Shown piece after piece: positions 43,327 through 44,096 of a DNA stretch of 44,096 nt (position 1 is the first letter of the stretch; each line of letters begins with the position of its first letter). A program made the position numbers and the translations under genes. Source of the stretch: Methanomicrobiales archaeon (GTDB lineage: Archaea; Halobacteriota; Methanomicrobia; Methanomicrobiales; Methanospirillaceae); contig JAPKXR010000103.1 in NCBI GenBank assembly GCA_026394715.1, positions 1 through 44,096 of the forward strand. Reading direction: 5' to 3'. The notes beneath the pieces are model-generated. The model was not told the origin of the DNA. It saw only the letters and a list, made by a program, of their open reading frames with translations, and searched no databases.

Positions 43327-44096
43327 TTTTTATGTGGTGGTGAAGGGCGTGACCCTGGGGAAAACAACAGGCGGGAAAAGGGGACGGCAGACCATAGGTG
43401 AAGGTGTTACCCCATACATCTTTTCCTATCCCGGGAGGTTACCGGGAACTCATAAAAAATCTCATGAAATTGGTTTGAAGTGAAAAGCCGGAGTAGTTTC
43501 AGTGCAAATATATTATCCGGCCAGGGATAATTTTATTCTTCGTGTACCGGGAAAATGGGGATATCATGCTCCAAATTGCCATCCCCCTCAAAATACAAAA
43601 AACAGGGGTACATACCCGTGGATGGAGTAAAATCCGGAACGGATATCGTTTCTAATACGACCGATGAAACGTCGGATTAGGATGAACTCAACGTATGGCA
43701 GCAGGAAAGGCAGTTTGGTGAAAAGATGGCGGACCTGTATGTTGCGATGGGTCGTGGACAGATTATTTTCGGGGGGGCAGGTGTATACCTGTCTTGCCGG
43801 GTTTAGGATACATGAGCAGATTGAAGGGAAAAACTGTGGAAACCCGTCGGATTCAGATGACGGGATCCCGGGTGTTATCGGACATTTGGCATGCCGTTAC
43901 TCCTCACCCTAAAAAATTTACAACACATTGAACGGGTAGAAATCTGCCTGATATGGGAAAAGAGATCTGTTAAGGAGCCGATTCCGTGGCCACTTTGATA
44001 TACATATTGCTCCTTTGAAATAGTGTTTCTCCCTGCTCTAAAAAAATCATGGCGGTTGAATAATCTTCTGATTGGGCCGCAATTGCACTCTTTGAA
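43327..44096. other. Non-coding end of the window
   Basis: 770 bases. The frames at 43250-43483 and 43664-43912 have no ribosome site and look random. Near 44034-44047 a poly-A-rich stretch occurs. Nothing else is recognised. Confidence 0.4.

Overview
The window looks like the chromosome of a methanogenic archaeon, most likely of the order Methanomicrobiales. Supporting markers are an archaeal histone, the archaea-only GatD/GatE amidotransferase, ribosomal protein L10e, DUF2070, DUF555 and DUF5350 proteins, and TATA-box promoters that often sit 25-32 nt from a start codon (leaderless or nearly leaderless mRNAs). The genus is my inference. No CRISPR array, insertion sequence or prophage was seen.

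Layout. 1-5.2 kb: a gene-poor stretch with tRNA-Thr(GGT), a cation diffusion facilitator (minus), an orphan CheC and an RNB-domain ribonuclease. 5.4-12.7 kb: mostly single minus-strand genes with wide gaps: a small winged-helix regulator with a palindrome at its promoter, a methyltransferase, an MBL-fold hydrolase, a TPR membrane protein, an M20 dipeptidase and an unknown possible beta-propeller protein; the histone lies on plus. 12.9-17.5 kb: a tight minus-strand operon (unknown helical protein, nitroreductase, DUF555, PfkB kinase, broken Dph6-like gene, DUF2070). 18.0-23.2 kb: argH-gatD-gatE with a DUF5350 protein downstream and an XRE-type regulator upstream. 23.4-26.4 kb: a NitT/TauT-type ABC importer whose binding protein appears circularly permuted, followed by rpl10e.

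27.2-35.3 kb is the most unusual part. A two-gene cassette occurs three times. Each has a PAS-containing sensor ending in a histidine-kinase-like dimerisation segment that lacks the phospho-accepting His and any ATPase domain, followed within 10 nt by a small RecA/KaiC-like protein without a P-loop. One cassette (minus) has a membrane-anchored sensor; the other two (plus, tandem duplicates) begin with a receiver domain. All three sensors carry a PAS domain with the same C-x4-C-x6-C motif. This looks like a kinase-less signalling module whose output partner is the pseudo-KaiC protein.

36.3-43.3 kb: a YgjP-type metallopeptidase with a triplicated N-terminal module, an operon of a SNF2 helicase and a SWIM zinc-finger protein (likely DNA/chromatin processing), and a convergent gene of unknown function. 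The last 0.77 kb holds no convincing gene.
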